From positions 1-64,000 of the forward strand of contig JADKBS010000013.1 in assembly GCA_016714985.1 (NCBI GenBank): a stretch of 64,000 nt of DNA. The letters are read 5' to 3'. This document shows, piece by piece, positions 33,639 through 42,681 of the stretch. The notes under the pieces are model-generated. The model was not told where the DNA came from. It saw only the letters and a program-made list of their open reading frames with translations, and did not search any database. This DNA is from Saprospiraceae bacterium. Its GTDB lineage: Bacteria; Bacteroidota; Bacteroidia; Chitinophagales; Saprospiraceae. The translations under genes and the position numbers were made by a program. Within the stretch, counting starts at the first letter, position 1. The number at the start of each line of letters is the position of its first letter.

Positions 33639-33855
33639 GGCTTAATTTAGTGATTGAATTGGTTAACTTCGCAACACTGGATTTTCAAAAGATTGAAGGA
33701 TGCAATGAGCGAAGGATTGAATCCTTGCGATACATACACTCCTTAAATTCAAGGCGAAAATCAACAGTTATTGCATTTGACCCCAGTGTGTCGGACGCTG
33801 AAAGGGAGGGCATTGGCCCAATCCGCCATCCAAAATCCTACATTCCGAAATCTAA

Positions 33856-34854
33856 TTATTCTTCGTCAAGTTTGTACTTCGACAAGTCCATGCCGAAGGT
33901 TAAACCTTTGTCTTGCAACAGTTCCTCGATTTCCACGAGCGACTTCTTACCGAAGTTGCGGAACTTCAACAGTTCATGCGTATCGTAGCGCACCAATTCT
34001 GCCAAGGTGTTGATTTTGGCAGCCTTTAGGCAGTTATAAGCACGTACAGAAAGGTCGAGGTCTTCGAGTGAGGTCTTGAGCAGCTTGCGCATGTGCAGCA
34101 CGTGCTCATCTACCACATCATCACGGCGGCCAGTATCGTCTGGGATGCTGATATACTCATCCGTGATGAGCATTAAGTGGTGGATCATGATACGGGAAGC
34201 CTCTTTAACAGCATCTTCCGGGTGGATGGTGCCATCGGTCTTAACTTCCAGCGTCAATTGTTCGTAGTCGGTACGTTGGCCAACACGGGTATTTTCAATC
34301 CTGTAGGAAACGTTCTTAATGGGCGTGTAGATAGCATCCAACGGAATTACACCGATTGGGGAATCTTTTGGCAGGTTTTCACCAGCGGGCACATAACCAC
34401 GACCTTTGGTGATGGTGAACTCCATTTCGAGGTTCACGAAAGGCTCCATCCTGCAAATCAACATATCGGGGTTCATCACCTTGAACACGTTGGTGTGCTC
34501 TTCGATATCGCCAGCACGAAATTCCTCTTTACCGCTAATAGTAAGGTAGATTTTCTCAGTGGCAAGGTCTTCGCCTTGGATAAGCTGCTTGAGACGTACT
34601 TGCTTGAGGTTCAATATGATGTCAAGCACATCCTCCACTACGCCCTTAATAGTTGCAAATTCATGGTCAACACCGGCGATGCGCACGGCGGAAATGGCAT
34701 AGCCCTCCAATGAGGACAAGAGAATTCTTCTAAGCGAGTTGCCAATGGTTTGTCCGAAGCCAGGTTCCAATGGCCTGAATTCAAAGATGCCTTCAAAATC
34801 ATTGGCTTTCTGCATCATGATTTTGTCAGGCTTTTGGAAATTTAAGATGCTCAT
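33856..34854 (-). CDS. rpoA: DNA-directed RNA polymerase subunit alpha
   Basis: 332 residues. N-terminal dimerisation and assembly domain (FEFRPLEPGFGQTIGNSLRR, RRILLSSLEGYAI) and C-terminal alpha-CTD (LDLSVRAYNCLKAAKINTLA; LLKFRNFGKKSLVEIEELLQ), which binds UP elements and activators. It assembles the RNA polymerase core. A hairpin separates it from rpsD upstream; about 217 bases separate it from rplQ. Confidence 0.98.
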   Translation of the reverse strand: MSILNFQKPDKIMMQKANDFEGIFEFRPLEPGFGQTIGNSLRRILLSSLEGYAISAVRIAGVDHEFATIKGVVEDVLDIILNLKQVRLKQLIQGEDLATEKIYLTISGKEEFRAGDIEEHTNVFKVMNPDMLICRMEPFVNLEMEFTITKGRGYVPAGENLPKDSPIGVIPLDAIYTPIKNVSYRIENTRVGQRTDYEQLTLEVKTDGTIHPEDAVKEASRIMIHHLMLITDEYISIPDDTGRRDDVVDEHVLHMRKLLKTSLEDLDLSVRAYNCLKAAKINTLAELVRYDTHELLKFRNFGKKSLVEIEELLQDKGLTFGMDLSKYKLDEE

Positions 34855-34974
34855 ATATTGAAGAAGTCTAAGATAGGATGAAGAAGAATGAAGGCCGTTC
34901 GTTCTGCTGATTTCACAAAAAGTTTACCTGTTAAAATATGCCTATAAGGCGTTGATTGCAGGTAAAATAAAACG

Positions 34975-35009
34975 GGTTTGGCAAGCAGCTTTGCAGCGCT
35001 TGCCAAACC
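34975..35009 (-). terminator. Hairpin with T-rich tail between rpsD and rpoA
   Basis: A 12-bp perfect stem (GGTTTGGCAAGC with GCTTGCCAAACC), 11-base loop, followed on the minus strand by CGTTTTATTTT. It looks like a partial terminator or mRNA-processing hairpin that could set rpoA/rplQ expression below that of the upstream genes. Confidence 0.6.
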
Positions 35010-35019
35010 ATCGACAGTA

Positions 35020-35630
35020 TTACTTGGAGTAAAGTTCAACGATCAACTGCTCGTTCAACTTCTCTGGTATTTGCTCACGTTCTGGGTAGGCGATGAAAGT
35101 ACCTTTCATTTGATCGGAATTGAATTCCAACCAACCAAATTTCTTAACATCGGATTTCTTGCCAATTTGATCCCGGATCAGGTCAAGCGACTTGGACTGG
35201 CCACGCACTTCCACCGTATCGCCTGGGCGAAGGTGGTAAGAAGGCACGTTTGTCAGAACACCGTTCACAACGATGTGGCGGTGCGAGACCAACTGGCGGG
35301 CTGCCCTGCGAGTTGGTGCGATGCCGAGGCGGAACACCGTGTTGTCGAGGCGGGATTCCAACAACTGGAGCAGTACCGTACCCGTAACACCGTGCTTGTG
35401 GCTGGCCACTTCAAACATGTTGCGGAACTGGCGCTCCAATACGCCATAAGTATATTTCGCTTTTGCTTCTCCATCAGCTGGATGGCATAGTCAGAACGCT
35501 GTTTGCGTTTGCGTGACTGGCCGTGCATCCCAGGCGCATATTTCTTCTTTTCAAAAGCCTTGCTGAAGCCATAAATAGCCTCCCCGAAGGAGCGGGCTTT
35601 CTTCTGTTTAGGACCGTTATACCTTGCCAT
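35020..35630 (-). CDS. rpsD: 30S ribosomal protein S4, frameshifted in this sequence
   Basis: The N-terminal frame (MARYNGPKQKKARSFGEAIY to AIQLMEKQK) and the C-terminal frame (LERQFRNMFEVASHKHGVTG to LNEQLIVELYSK) are offset by one base. Inserting one C after 35460 (plus strand), i.e. one G in the coding strand so that AAAAGCG becomes AAAAGGCG, restores EKQKAKYTYGVLERQ and 203 residues, the normal length. S4 is an essential primary 16S rRNA binder, so this is almost certainly a sequence error. Start and stop are otherwise normal. Confidence 0.95.
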
Positions 35631-35676
35631 TTATAAGATTTGACTTTTTTTCGTTGAAAAACATCAAGGTAATTGA

Positions 35677-36069
35677 TTAAACCCTGCGACGTTTTGGTGG
35701 CCTACAACCATTGTGTGGAACTGGGGTAAGGTCAAGAATCCTTGAAACTTTAACACCAGATTGATCCAATGCACGGATGGCTGCTTCACGGCCAGAACCT
35801 GGACCTTTCACATATACCTCCACTGTGCGAAGACCAGCCTCGAAAGCAACTTTTGCAGCATCGCCAGCAGCCATTTGGGCAGCATAAGGCGTGTTCTTCT
35901 TAGAACCCCTGAAGCCAGCCTTACCAGCTGATCCCCAACTGATGACGTCACCTTTCTTATTGGTCAACGAAACAATAATATTATTGAACGTTGCCTGAAC
36001 GTAAGCGAAGCCTTCTGGCTCAACTTTTACCTTCCTTTTTGCTTTGACTTTGGATTTAACCTTTGCCAT
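35677..36069 (-). CDS. rpsK: 30S ribosomal protein S11
   Basis: 130 residues. Conserved FAYVQATFNNIIVSLTNKKG, VKGPGSGREAAIRAL and the C-terminal DLTPVPHNGCRPPKRRRV. S11 sits on the 30S platform near the mRNA exit. The basic N-terminal extension (MAKVKSKVKAKRKVKVEPEG) is slightly longer than in E. coli. Lies between rpsM and rpsD in the alpha-operon order. Confidence 0.97.
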   Translation of the reverse strand: MAKVKSKVKAKRKVKVEPEGFAYVQATFNNIIVSLTNKKGDVISWGSAGKAGFRGSKKNTPYAAQMAAGDAAKVAFEAGLRTVEVYVKGPGSGREAAIRALDQSGVKVSRILDLTPVPHNGCRPPKRRRV

Positions 36070-36139
36070 TATTTTTAAATTAGACCCAGACTAAGCTGTA
36101 AGTTCTTGTTGAAAACAAAAACAGCGAAGACAAGGCGAA

Positions 36140-36517
36140 TTACTTCTTAGCCAATTTTTTGTTTGCAACTGTCTTACGCTTGCCCTTACGGGTACGAGCG
36201 TTCGTTTTGGTACGTTGACCACGGAGCGGGAGGCCCTTACGATGGCGGAGACCACGATAGCAAGCCACGTCCATCAAGCGTTTGATGCTCATTTGAACCT
36301 CAGAGCGAAGCTCGCCCTCTACCTTGTAGTCACGTTGGATAATTTGGGAAATGGTGCGAACATTATCGTCCGACCAGTCGGATACCTTGGTGTTCTCGTC
36401 AACACCTGCGTTCTCAAGGATTTCCTTGGCTCTCGTTGAACCGATGCCGAAGATGTAGGTCAACCCGATTACACCACGCTTATTTCTCGGTAGGTCAATA
36501 CCTGCAATACGTGCCAT
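36140..36517 (-). CDS. rpsM: 30S ribosomal protein S13
   Basis: 125 residues. Conserved MARIAGIDLPRNKRGVIGLT, the helix-turn-helix-like YIFGIGSTRAKEIL and the tail RGLRHRKGLPLRGQRTKTNA plus a Lys-rich end. S13 contacts the P-site tRNA and forms inter-subunit bridges. Encoded just after rpmJ, as usual. Confidence 0.97.
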   Translation of the reverse strand: MARIAGIDLPRNKRGVIGLTYIFGIGSTRAKEILENAGVDENTKVSDWSDDNVRTISQIIQRDYKVEGELRSEVQMSIKRLMDVACYRGLRHRKGLPLRGQRTKTNARTRKGKRKTVANKKLAKK

Positions 36518-36570
36518 ATACTAATTTTTTGCGAATTTCAGTGAATTACAGTTTCAACAATGGCAAGGAA

Positions 36571-36687
36571 TCAACCTTGGCGCTGCTTGAACTTGGGATT
36601 TTTCTTGTTGATGACATAAACCTTTCCCTTTCTCCTCACAATCTTGCAATCCGCTGAACGCTTTTTGACAGAAGCCCTGACTTTCAT
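36571..36687 (-). CDS. rpmJ: 50S ribosomal protein L36, zinc-free form
   Basis: 38 residues: MKVRASVKKRSADCKIVRRK then GKVYVINKKNPKFKQRQG and a TGA. The usual zinc ligands (C-x2-C...C...H) are missing except one Cys, the C-minus form common in Bacteroidota. L36 is the smallest large-subunit protein. Position between infA and rpsM is the conserved one. Confidence 0.95.
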   Translation of the reverse strand: MKVRASVKKRSADCKIVRRKGKVYVINKKNPKFKQRQG

Positions 36688-36727
36688 AACAGTTCGATGA
36701 TTTGTGTATTAAAAACTCGCCACAATA

Positions 36728-36946
36728 TTATTTGTAGCGGTAAATGATTCTACCTCGTGAAAGGTCGTATGGAGACATCTCTACTGCTACCCTATCACCT
36801 GGAAGGATTCGGATGTAGTTCATCCGCATCTTGCCAGAAATAGTGGCTGTAATGATGTGGTTATTTTCCAGACGAACCCTGAACATGGCATTCGAAAGTG
36901 CCTCTTCAATAGTGCCGTCTTGTTTAATTAAATCTTGTTTAGCCAT
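36728..36946 (-). CDS. infA: Translation initiation factor IF-1
   Basis: 72 residues, OB-fold: MAKQDLIKQDGTIEEALSNA, FRVRLENNHIITATISGKMR, MNYIRILPGDRVAVEMSPYD and RGRIIYRYK. IF-1 blocks the A site of the 30S subunit and helps IF-2 and IF-3. Normal length; in the conserved place between map and rpmJ. Confidence 0.97.
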   Translation of the reverse strand: MAKQDLIKQDGTIEEALSNAMFRVRLENNHIITATISGKMRMNYIRILPGDRVAVEMSPYDLSRGRIIYRYK

Positions 36947-37060
36947 GCTTTCAAAATTCGGAGCGCAAAGATACGAATATCAGTCAAAGTTTCACCGTTA
37001 GGATAAAAAAAATCAACGAGAATATTTGCTATTTCGCAAACTCTTTCAATCGCTTGATTA

Positions 37061-37951
37061 TCAAGCCAATACGGCTGACAATGCTTCCTTCGCTTCTACC
37101 GTTTTCAATGCTGGGTTGTTCATTTCAGCCGCTTCGATCGAATCATGATCCGAAAGAATGTCAGCATGCTGCTTACGGACAACCACAGTATGCTCGTAGT
37201 GCGCAGAAGGCTTCCGGTCAGCAGCCATGATTGTCCAGCCATCCTTACCTTGCATGATGTCCTTTCTTCCAAGGTTTATCATCGGCTCAATGGCTATGAC
37301 CAATCCTTCCTTCAACAGAACGCCGTTGCCACGTTTACCGTAGTTTGGCACCTCGGGGTCTTCATGCAACGACTTGCCAAGGCCATGGCCGACAAGCTCA
37401 CGCACCACCGAGTAGCCAAAATTGCGTTCTGTGTATTGTTGGATGGCGAAGCCAATATCGCCAAGCCTCTTCCCATGCACTGCTTGCTCGATACCTTTGT
37501 AAAGAGAAGTCTTGGTCACCCGCAACAGTTCCATCGTTGCTTCATTCACGTCACCTATGGCAAAAGTGTAGGCAGCGTCGCCGTAGTAGTCATTCAAAAG
37601 CACACCACAATCCACCGATACAATGTCGCCGTCCTTGAACTCAATTTCGTCGGAGGGTATGCCATGTACGACCGCTTCATTGATGGAAACACAAAGCGAG
37701 GTAGGGAACGGGTTTTCTTCGTCGGAAGTCACGTACCCCTTGAACGCTGGAACTGCACCATAATCTCGAATGAGTTCCTCAGCCTCTTTGTCAAGCAAAC
37801 TGCCTTTCATGCCTGGCTTGATACGTGAACCAACATGGGTCAACACTTTGCAAACCAGTAGGCACGATTCCCGAATCCGCTCTACTTCCTCTTCAGTCTT
37901 GTAGAATATCAGATTCGTTTTCGCTTGATTAAGCAAGCTTCTGAACGTCAT
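37061..37951 (-). CDS. map: Methionine aminopeptidase, type I
   Basis: 296 residues. Metal ligands are seen in VSVDCGVLLNDYYGDAAYTF (two Asp), VRELVGHGLGKSLHEDPEVP (His) and GLVIAIEPMINLG with HTVVV (Glu/His). It removes the initiator Met from nascent proteins. The N-terminus before FYKTEEEVERIRES carries about 15 extra residues (MTFRSLLNQAKTNLI); the real start may be internal. The C-terminus has about 40 extra residues. Located after secY, a frequent arrangement. Confidence 0.95.
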   Translation of the reverse strand: MTFRSLLNQAKTNLIFYKTEEEVERIRESCLLVCKVLTHVGSRIKPGMKGSLLDKEAEELIRDYGAVPAFKGYVTSDEENPFPTSLCVSINEAVVHGIPSDEIEFKDGDIVSVDCGVLLNDYYGDAAYTFAIGDVNEATMELLRVTKTSLYKGIEQAVHGKRLGDIGFAIQQYTERNFGYSVVRELVGHGLGKSLHEDPEVPNYGKRGNGVLLKEGLVIAIEPMINLGRKDIMQGKDGWTIMAADRKPSAHYEHTVVVRKQHADILSDHDSIEAAEMNNPALKTVEAKEALSAVLA

Positions 37952-38087
37952 TTCTCAATAGGCTTTATAAAACAAATCGTGCTACTGGGCAAAATGGGCT
38001 TGACTTGAACTTGTCACCACAATTTGCCTTGTAGCACGATTGAAGTATTCACATTTTAGTATTCAAACGGTTCAAATCCATTTAGCT

Positions 38088-39455
38088 TTAGCTCGGCGAA
38101 CCGATGCCTTGCAATCTGGTCCGGCCTTGAATTCGACCAGATTTCACTAGGCCATCATAACGGCGCATGAGAAGATGGCTTTCAATTTGTTGAAGTGTAT
38201 CCAAAATCACACCTACCCCGATGAGGATGGAAGTACCACCAAAGAAGGCTGCAAAGGCTTGGTTGTCCGTGAACAAACCTGCAAGGGCAGGCATGATGGC
38301 AATCAAGCCAAGGAAAATGGAACCGGGCAATGTGATGCGGGTTGTGATGGCATCAATGAAATCAGCTGTTGGCTTACCTGGCTTAATCCCAGGAATAAAA
38401 GCATTTTGGCGCTTCAAATACTCAGCATAGGATGTTGGATTTACAATCAAAGCTGTGTAGATATACGTAAACCCTACCACCAACAGGAACACAATGAGTG
38501 ATGACGTAATAGAGTAGGGATTTGTCAACTGCCCCAAAAAACCTGTTGCTGTGCTCTGACCGCTTGATGCGGAAAACTGAGCAATAGTTGCAGGGACAAA
38601 CATCAGTGCTTGCGCAAAAATGATGGGCATTACACCAGCTGAATTGACCTTAATTGGAATATAATCCCTTGCGCCCTGTGCCGGCATCGTCGTGTTGCCA
38701 CGCTGCACCATGTGCTTTGCGAATTGGATGGGCACTTTCCTTACACCTTGAATGACAAGGATAATGGCCATCACTATGGCGAACAAGAATGCAAACTCAA
38801 AAATCAGCTTGTACCAGGCCCCTTGACCAATTTGGATACCAATCTCACTGGCAAATGCCTGTGGCATACGGGAGATGATACCAATCATAATCAACAATGA
38901 AGCGCCATTACCCAAACCTTTATCTGTGATTTTTTCTCCCAACCACATGGCGAACATAGTACCGGCAGAAAGAATAATGGTACTTGTAATCCAAAACAAG
39001 CCTTGCGGTATAGCCGGGTCAACGGCATTCATGGAATGGATGTAGGTCAAATATCCACCACCCTGTACTAAAGTAATAGCTACCGTTAGCAACCTTGTAA
39101 TTTGATTCAGTTTTTTGCGGCCACTTTCGCCCTCTTTTTGTTGCAGGCGCTGGAAGTAAGGCATTGCAAAACCCAACAACTGCACGATGATTGAGGCTGT
39201 GATATAGGGCATGATTCCCAATGCCATCAACGATGCATTCTCGAATGCACCACCAGTAAACATGTTGATGATGCCAAGAATATCTTGTGAAGATCCTTGT
39301 TGGGAGGCCTTTGAAAGTGCATCAGGGTTAACACCAGGAAGCACGATGAATGAACAGAGCCTGAATACGAAAAGCATTAACAGCGTCCAAAGGATGCGCT
39401 CCCTCAGTTCCTTGATTTTCCAGATATTCTGGAGAGTCGTAATGAATTTTTTCAT
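38088..39455 (-). CDS. secY: Preprotein translocase subunit SecY
   Basis: 455 residues with ten membrane segments. Signatures include LRERILWTLLMLFVFRLCSF, GLGNGASLLIMIGIISRMP and VGFTYIYTALIVNPTSYAEY LKRQ, plus PGIKPGKPTADFID. It forms the protein-conducting channel of the inner membrane together with SecE and SecG. Encoded after rplO as in most bacteria; about 110 bases separate it from rplO. The sequence is uninterrupted. Confidence 0.97.
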   Translation of the reverse strand: MKKFITTLQNIWKIKELRERILWTLLMLFVFRLCSFIVLPGVNPDALSKASQQGSSQDILGIINMFTGGAFENASLMALGIMPYITASIIVQLLGFAMPYFQRLQQKEGESGRKKLNQITRLLTVAITLVQGGGYLTYIHSMNAVDPAIPQGLFWITSTIILSAGTMFAMWLGEKITDKGLGNGASLLIMIGIISRMPQAFASEIGIQIGQGAWYKLIFEFAFLFAIVMAIILVIQGVRKVPIQFAKHMVQRGNTTMPAQGARDYIPIKVNSAGVMPIIFAQALMFVPATIAQFSASSGQSTATGFLGQLTNPYSITSSLIVFLLVVGFTYIYTALIVNPTSYAEYLKRQNAFIPGIKPGKPTADFIDAITTRITLPGSIFLGLIAIMPALAGLFTDNQAFAAFFGGTSILIGVGVILDTLQQIESHLLMRRYDGLVKSGRIQGRTRLQGIGSPS

Positions 39456-39564
39456 CGGAAATTCTTATACAGTCCAACTGCTTTACGAGTTGGATTTGAT
39501 GTTTGACACTCGAAACTTCACCCGGAAAGGCCTCTTTCCTCTTCCCGTGCGGCAGGCTTCAATC

Positions 39565-40011
39565 TCAAACCAGATTAACGCTTCCGCCTTTTTCCTCAAT
39601 AGCCTGTTTAGCTGCGGCAGATACTGCATGAGCCGTTAAATTAACGGCAATGCTTACTTCTCCCCTGCCCAAAACCTTAACTTTGTCGTTCCTACCGATG
39701 ATGCCGTTGGCATGCAATGCCGCTGGAGTTATGTCTTTGAGATTAAACTTCTCTGCAATTTCTTGGATGCGGTCCAAATTTAGTGCAGTATATTCAACCC
39801 TGTTTGGGTTCTTAAAGCCACGCTTTGGCAAGCGCCGTTGCATGGGTGTTTGACCACCTTCAAAGCCACGCTTCTCCTTGTCACCTGAACGTGCGCCTGC
39901 GCCGTTCATACCACGTCCGGCAGTACCACCCCAGCCTGAGCCTTGGCCCCGGCCTATTCGTTTTTCTGAATGTGTGGCACCTTTTGCAGGTTTTAGATTA
40001 TGAAGTTCCAT
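39565..40011 (-). CDS. rplO: 50S ribosomal protein L15
   Basis: 148 residues. Starts MELHNLKPAKGATHSEKRIG with the Gly-rich RGQGSGWGGTAGRGMNGAGA typical of L15, then FEGGQTPMQRRLPKRGF. It binds 23S rRNA late in assembly. Follows rpmD by 40 bases. Confidence 0.96.
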   Translation of the reverse strand: MELHNLKPAKGATHSEKRIGRGQGSGWGGTAGRGMNGAGARSGDKEKRGFEGGQTPMQRRLPKRGFKNPNRVEYTALNLDRIQEIAEKFNLKDITPAALHANGIIGRNDKVKVLGRGEVSIAVNLTAHAVSAAAKQAIEEKGGSVNLV

Positions 40012-40051
40012 TTTATCAAATCAATTGAAAATGAACGATAGTTGTTTGTGA

Positions 40052-40231
40052 TTAGGCGTTCTCCACCACTACCAAGTGTTGAACTACAGCAACCATGCCC
40101 AGAATTTGGGGCGTTGCCTCATGAACGACCGATTTGCCCATTTTACGGATGCCCAGTGCTTCCATCGTCAACTTCTGACGTTTAGGACGGTCAATCGTGC
40201 TTTTAACTTGAGTTATTTTAACCTTTCCCAT
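40052..40231 (-). CDS. rpmD: 50S ribosomal protein L30
   Basis: 59 residues, below usual ORF cut-offs: MGKVKITQVKSTIDRPKRQK, then LTMEALGIRKMGKSVVHEA and TPQILGMVAVVQHLVVVENA. The pattern of basic N-terminus and LGLRKxxxxV is diagnostic. Lies between rpsE and rplO, the conserved spc order. Confidence 0.95.
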   Translation of the reverse strand: MGKVKITQVKSTIDRPKRQKLTMEALGIRKMGKSVVHEATPQILGMVAVVQHLVVVENA

Positions 40232-40294
40232 TTTGCTGAGTTTCGGTTTAGACTATATTAATTTGATGGTCTGGCAACAACGATAGGTTGTTGA

Positions 40295-40813
40295 TTAACC
40301 ATTGAACACTTTTTCCAAGGACATGCTGCGCTGCTTGGACACGTCAAGTGGGCTGCGAAGCTTTGAAAGGGCATCAATTGTGGCCTTCACTACGTTGTGT
40401 GGATTTGACGAACCCATAGACTTCGCCAATACGTTGTGAACACCTGCAATCTCCAACACGGCACGCATAGAGCCACCTGCAATCACACCAGTACCATTTG
40501 CCGCTGGGCGAATAAGTACCCGACCTGCACCGAACTTGCCTTTTTGCTCATGCGGGATAGTCCCTTTATAGACAGGAACCTTGATCATGTTCTTCTTGGC
40601 ATCGGAAACTGCTTTCGTGATGGCTTCCGTCACGTCACGAGCTTTCCCCAAGCCCTGACCTACAGCACCATTGCCGTCACCTACCACGACTATCGCTGCA
40701 AAGCTGAAGGTTCTACCGCCCTTTGTCACCTTTGCGACACGGTTTAGCGCTACCAGCTTTTCTTTGATTTCCGATTCTACGGTTCTTTCTTTCTGAACGT
40801 TGCTATTTGCCAT
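40295..40813 (-). CDS. rpsE: 30S ribosomal protein S5
   Basis: 172 residues. Double-stranded-RNA-binding-like N-domain (EIKEKLVALNRVAKVTKGGR, FSFAAIVVVGDGNGAVGQGL) and C-domain (VRAVLEIAGVHNVLAKSMGS type, here MRAVLEIAGVHNVLAKSMGS). S5 is needed for translational accuracy. Between rplR and rpmD. Confidence 0.97.
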   Translation of the reverse strand: MANSNVQKERTVESEIKEKLVALNRVAKVTKGGRTFSFAAIVVVGDGNGAVGQGLGKARDVTEAITKAVSDAKKNMIKVPVYKGTIPHEQKGKFGAGRVLIRPAANGTGVIAGGSMRAVLEIAGVHNVLAKSMGSSNPHNVVKATIDALSKLRSPLDVSKQRSMSLEKVFNG

Positions 40814-40863
40814 TGAAAAATTATTTAGCCGCCCCGATTTGCAGGGCGATTTTTCTCGATGAA

Positions 40864-41214
40864 TTAGAATTTCAAGCCACCATCACGAGCGCCATCGGCC
40901 AAAGCCTTAACCCTACCGTGGTACAGGTAACCGCTGCGGTCGAAAACAACTGATTCAATATTGATGGATTTTGCCTTGTCAGCTATCATCTTGCCAACTT
41001 GGCGGGCTTGCTCAACTTTGGTTGCCTTCTCCACACCATTGTCACGGGAAGATGCAGCTACGAGTGTGCGACCGGCCGTGTCATCAATAAGTTGGCAATA
41101 GATGGAAATATTGCTGCGGTAAACGCTCAAGCGGGGACGCTGAGCCGTTCCTTTTACAGACTTTCGAATGCGGAGGTGGATTTTACGCCTACGCTTTTCT
41201 TTGCTAAATCTCAT
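40864..41214 (-). CDS. rplR: 50S ribosomal protein L18
   Basis: 116 residues. RFSKEKRRRKIHLRIRKSVK, then RPRLSVYRSNISIYCQLIDD and the C-terminal VVFDRSGYLYHGRVKALADG ARDGGLKF. It binds 5S rRNA with L5 and L25. Normal length, between rplF and rpsE. Confidence 0.97.
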   Translation of the reverse strand: MRFSKEKRRRKIHLRIRKSVKGTAQRPRLSVYRSNISIYCQLIDDTAGRTLVAASSRDNGVEKATKVEQARQVGKMIADKAKSINIESVVFDRSGYLYHGRVKALADGARDGGLKF

Positions 41215-41332
41215 TTTGGAAAAATTGTCATCTTAGTGAAAGGCGCTCGAAGTCCAAACCCAAGACATTTTTAGTACTTTCAGTATTGTGCGAAAGAAGC
41301 CCAATCTATATAAAATCGGGCCGTTATGATGA

Positions 41333-41890
41333 TTACTTCTTGGCAGCTGCCTTGCCTGCTTTGCGGCGCAAGATTTCGCCCACAAACTTGATACCTTTTC
41401 CTTTGTAAGGCTCTGGTTTGCGCAGGGCACGAATCTTAGCAGCTATTTGACCGATTAGTTCTTTGTCGGAACTTTCCAACTTGATAATCGGGTTCTTACC
41501 TTTCTCCTGTGAAGTGGAAACCTTTACTTCGTCGGGAATCACAAACATCACAGGGTGCGAGAAGCCCAAAGTCAACTCCAATAATTGACCAGTATTAGCT
41601 GCACGATAACCAACCCCTACCACTTCCAAGTCCTTTACGTAACCGTCTGAAACCCCTACAACCATATTGTTGATGAGTGCACGATAAAGGCCATGCAAGG
41701 CGCGGTGGCGTTTTTGGTCGGTTGGACGGGTCACAGATAGTGTGCCGTCTTCCAACGATACTTTGATGTCGGGGTCAACCTGTTGTGTGAGTTGGCCCTT
41801 CGGCCCTTTAACAGTTACCACATTGGCTTCGCTGACTTTTATATCAACGCCTTTGGGCAAGGTTATCGGCATTTTTCCAATCCTGGACAT
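41333..41890 (-). CDS. rplF: 50S ribosomal protein L6
   Basis: 185 residues. MSRIGKMPITLPKGVDIKVS start, VTVKGPKGQLTQ, and the C-terminal signature PEPYKGKGIKFVGEILRRKA. It binds helix 97 of 23S rRNA near the factor-binding site. Intact. Confidence 0.97.
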   Translation of the reverse strand: MSRIGKMPITLPKGVDIKVSEANVVTVKGPKGQLTQQVDPDIKVSLEDGTLSVTRPTDQKRHRALHGLYRALINNMVVGVSDGYVKDLEVVGVGYRAANTGQLLELTLGFSHPVMFVIPDEVKVSTSQEKGKNPIIKLESSDKELIGQIAAKIRALRKPEPYKGKGIKFVGEILRRKAGKAAAKK

Positions 41891-41919
41891 CTTGTTTCTA
41901 ATTTAATTTTTATCAAAAA

Positions 41920-42324
41920 TCAATAAATGTAGCAAAGCACTTCGCCACCAATATGCTCTTCACGGGCTTGCTTGTCGGTCATAATACCCTTAGAGGTACT
42001 AATGATGGCAATCCCAAGCCCATTGATTACCTTCGGCAATTCGTCGGCCTTGCGATATTGACGTAGACCAGGGCGGCTAATCCGCTCCAATTTGCGGATG
42101 ATTGGCTTGCGAGTAGCCAAGTCATACTTCAAGGCAATCTTGATAACACCGTTGTGGCCAACTTCGTCATCAAACTTATACTTAAGGATATAGCCGTTCG
42201 TGTAAAGGATTTCAGTCATGGCCTTCTTCTCGTTGGAAGATGGAATTTCCACTACTTTATGCCCTGCCTGCTGTGCATTGCGGATGCGTGTCAGGAAATC
42301 TGCTATTGGATCCGTTACTATCAT
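41920..42324 (-). CDS. rpsH: 30S ribosomal protein S8
   Basis: 134 residues. MIVTDPIADFLTRIRNAQQA, and GLGIAIISTSKGIMTDKQAR with EEHIGGEVLCYIY at the end. S8 binds the central domain of 16S rRNA and in E. coli represses the spc operon by binding mRNA near rplE; whether that happens here is unknown. Confidence 0.97.
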   Translation of the reverse strand: MIVTDPIADFLTRIRNAQQAGHKVVEIPSSNEKKAMTEILYTNGYILKYKFDDEVGHNGVIKIALKYDLATRKPIIRKLERISRPGLRQYRKADELPKVINGLGIAIISTSKGIMTDKQAREEHIGGEVLCYIY

Positions 42325-42369
42325 TTTATTGAGTTTGCAATCTAAATTTTTGATTGAAGCAATGCCGGA

Positions 42370-42639
42370 TTACCAGCTTGCTTTGGTTATTCCAGGGATT
42401 TTACCATCAAGGGCCATTTCGCGGAACTTGACACGGCAAAGTCCAAATTTGCGCATGTAGCCTTTCGGGCGGCCTGTCAGCTTGCAACGGTTGTGAAGGC
42501 GAATGGGCAACGAGTTGCGTGGCAACTTGTCAAGCGCATCGTAATCGCCAGCTTCTTTGAGCTTTTTGCGAAGGTCGGCATACTTGGCTACCAGTTTCGC
42601 CCGCTTTACTTCCCGTGCTATAAGTGATTTCTTTGCCAT
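42370..42639 (-). CDS. rpsN: 30S ribosomal protein S14 (zinc-free form)
   Basis: 89 residues, the longer C-minus form without the two CxxC zinc motifs: MAKKSLIAREVKRAKLVAKY, LPRNSLPIRLHNRCKLTGRP and CRVKFREMALDGKIPGITKA SW. It sits in the 30S head near the A-site side. Between rplE and rpsH. Confidence 0.97.
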   Translation of the reverse strand: MAKKSLIAREVKRAKLVAKYADLRKKLKEAGDYDALDKLPRNSLPIRLHNRCKLTGRPKGYMRKFGLCRVKFREMALDGKIPGITKASW

Positions 42640-42681
42640 TTCTTATTTCGTTTGCTTGCTTTGCAATGAATTATTAAAAGA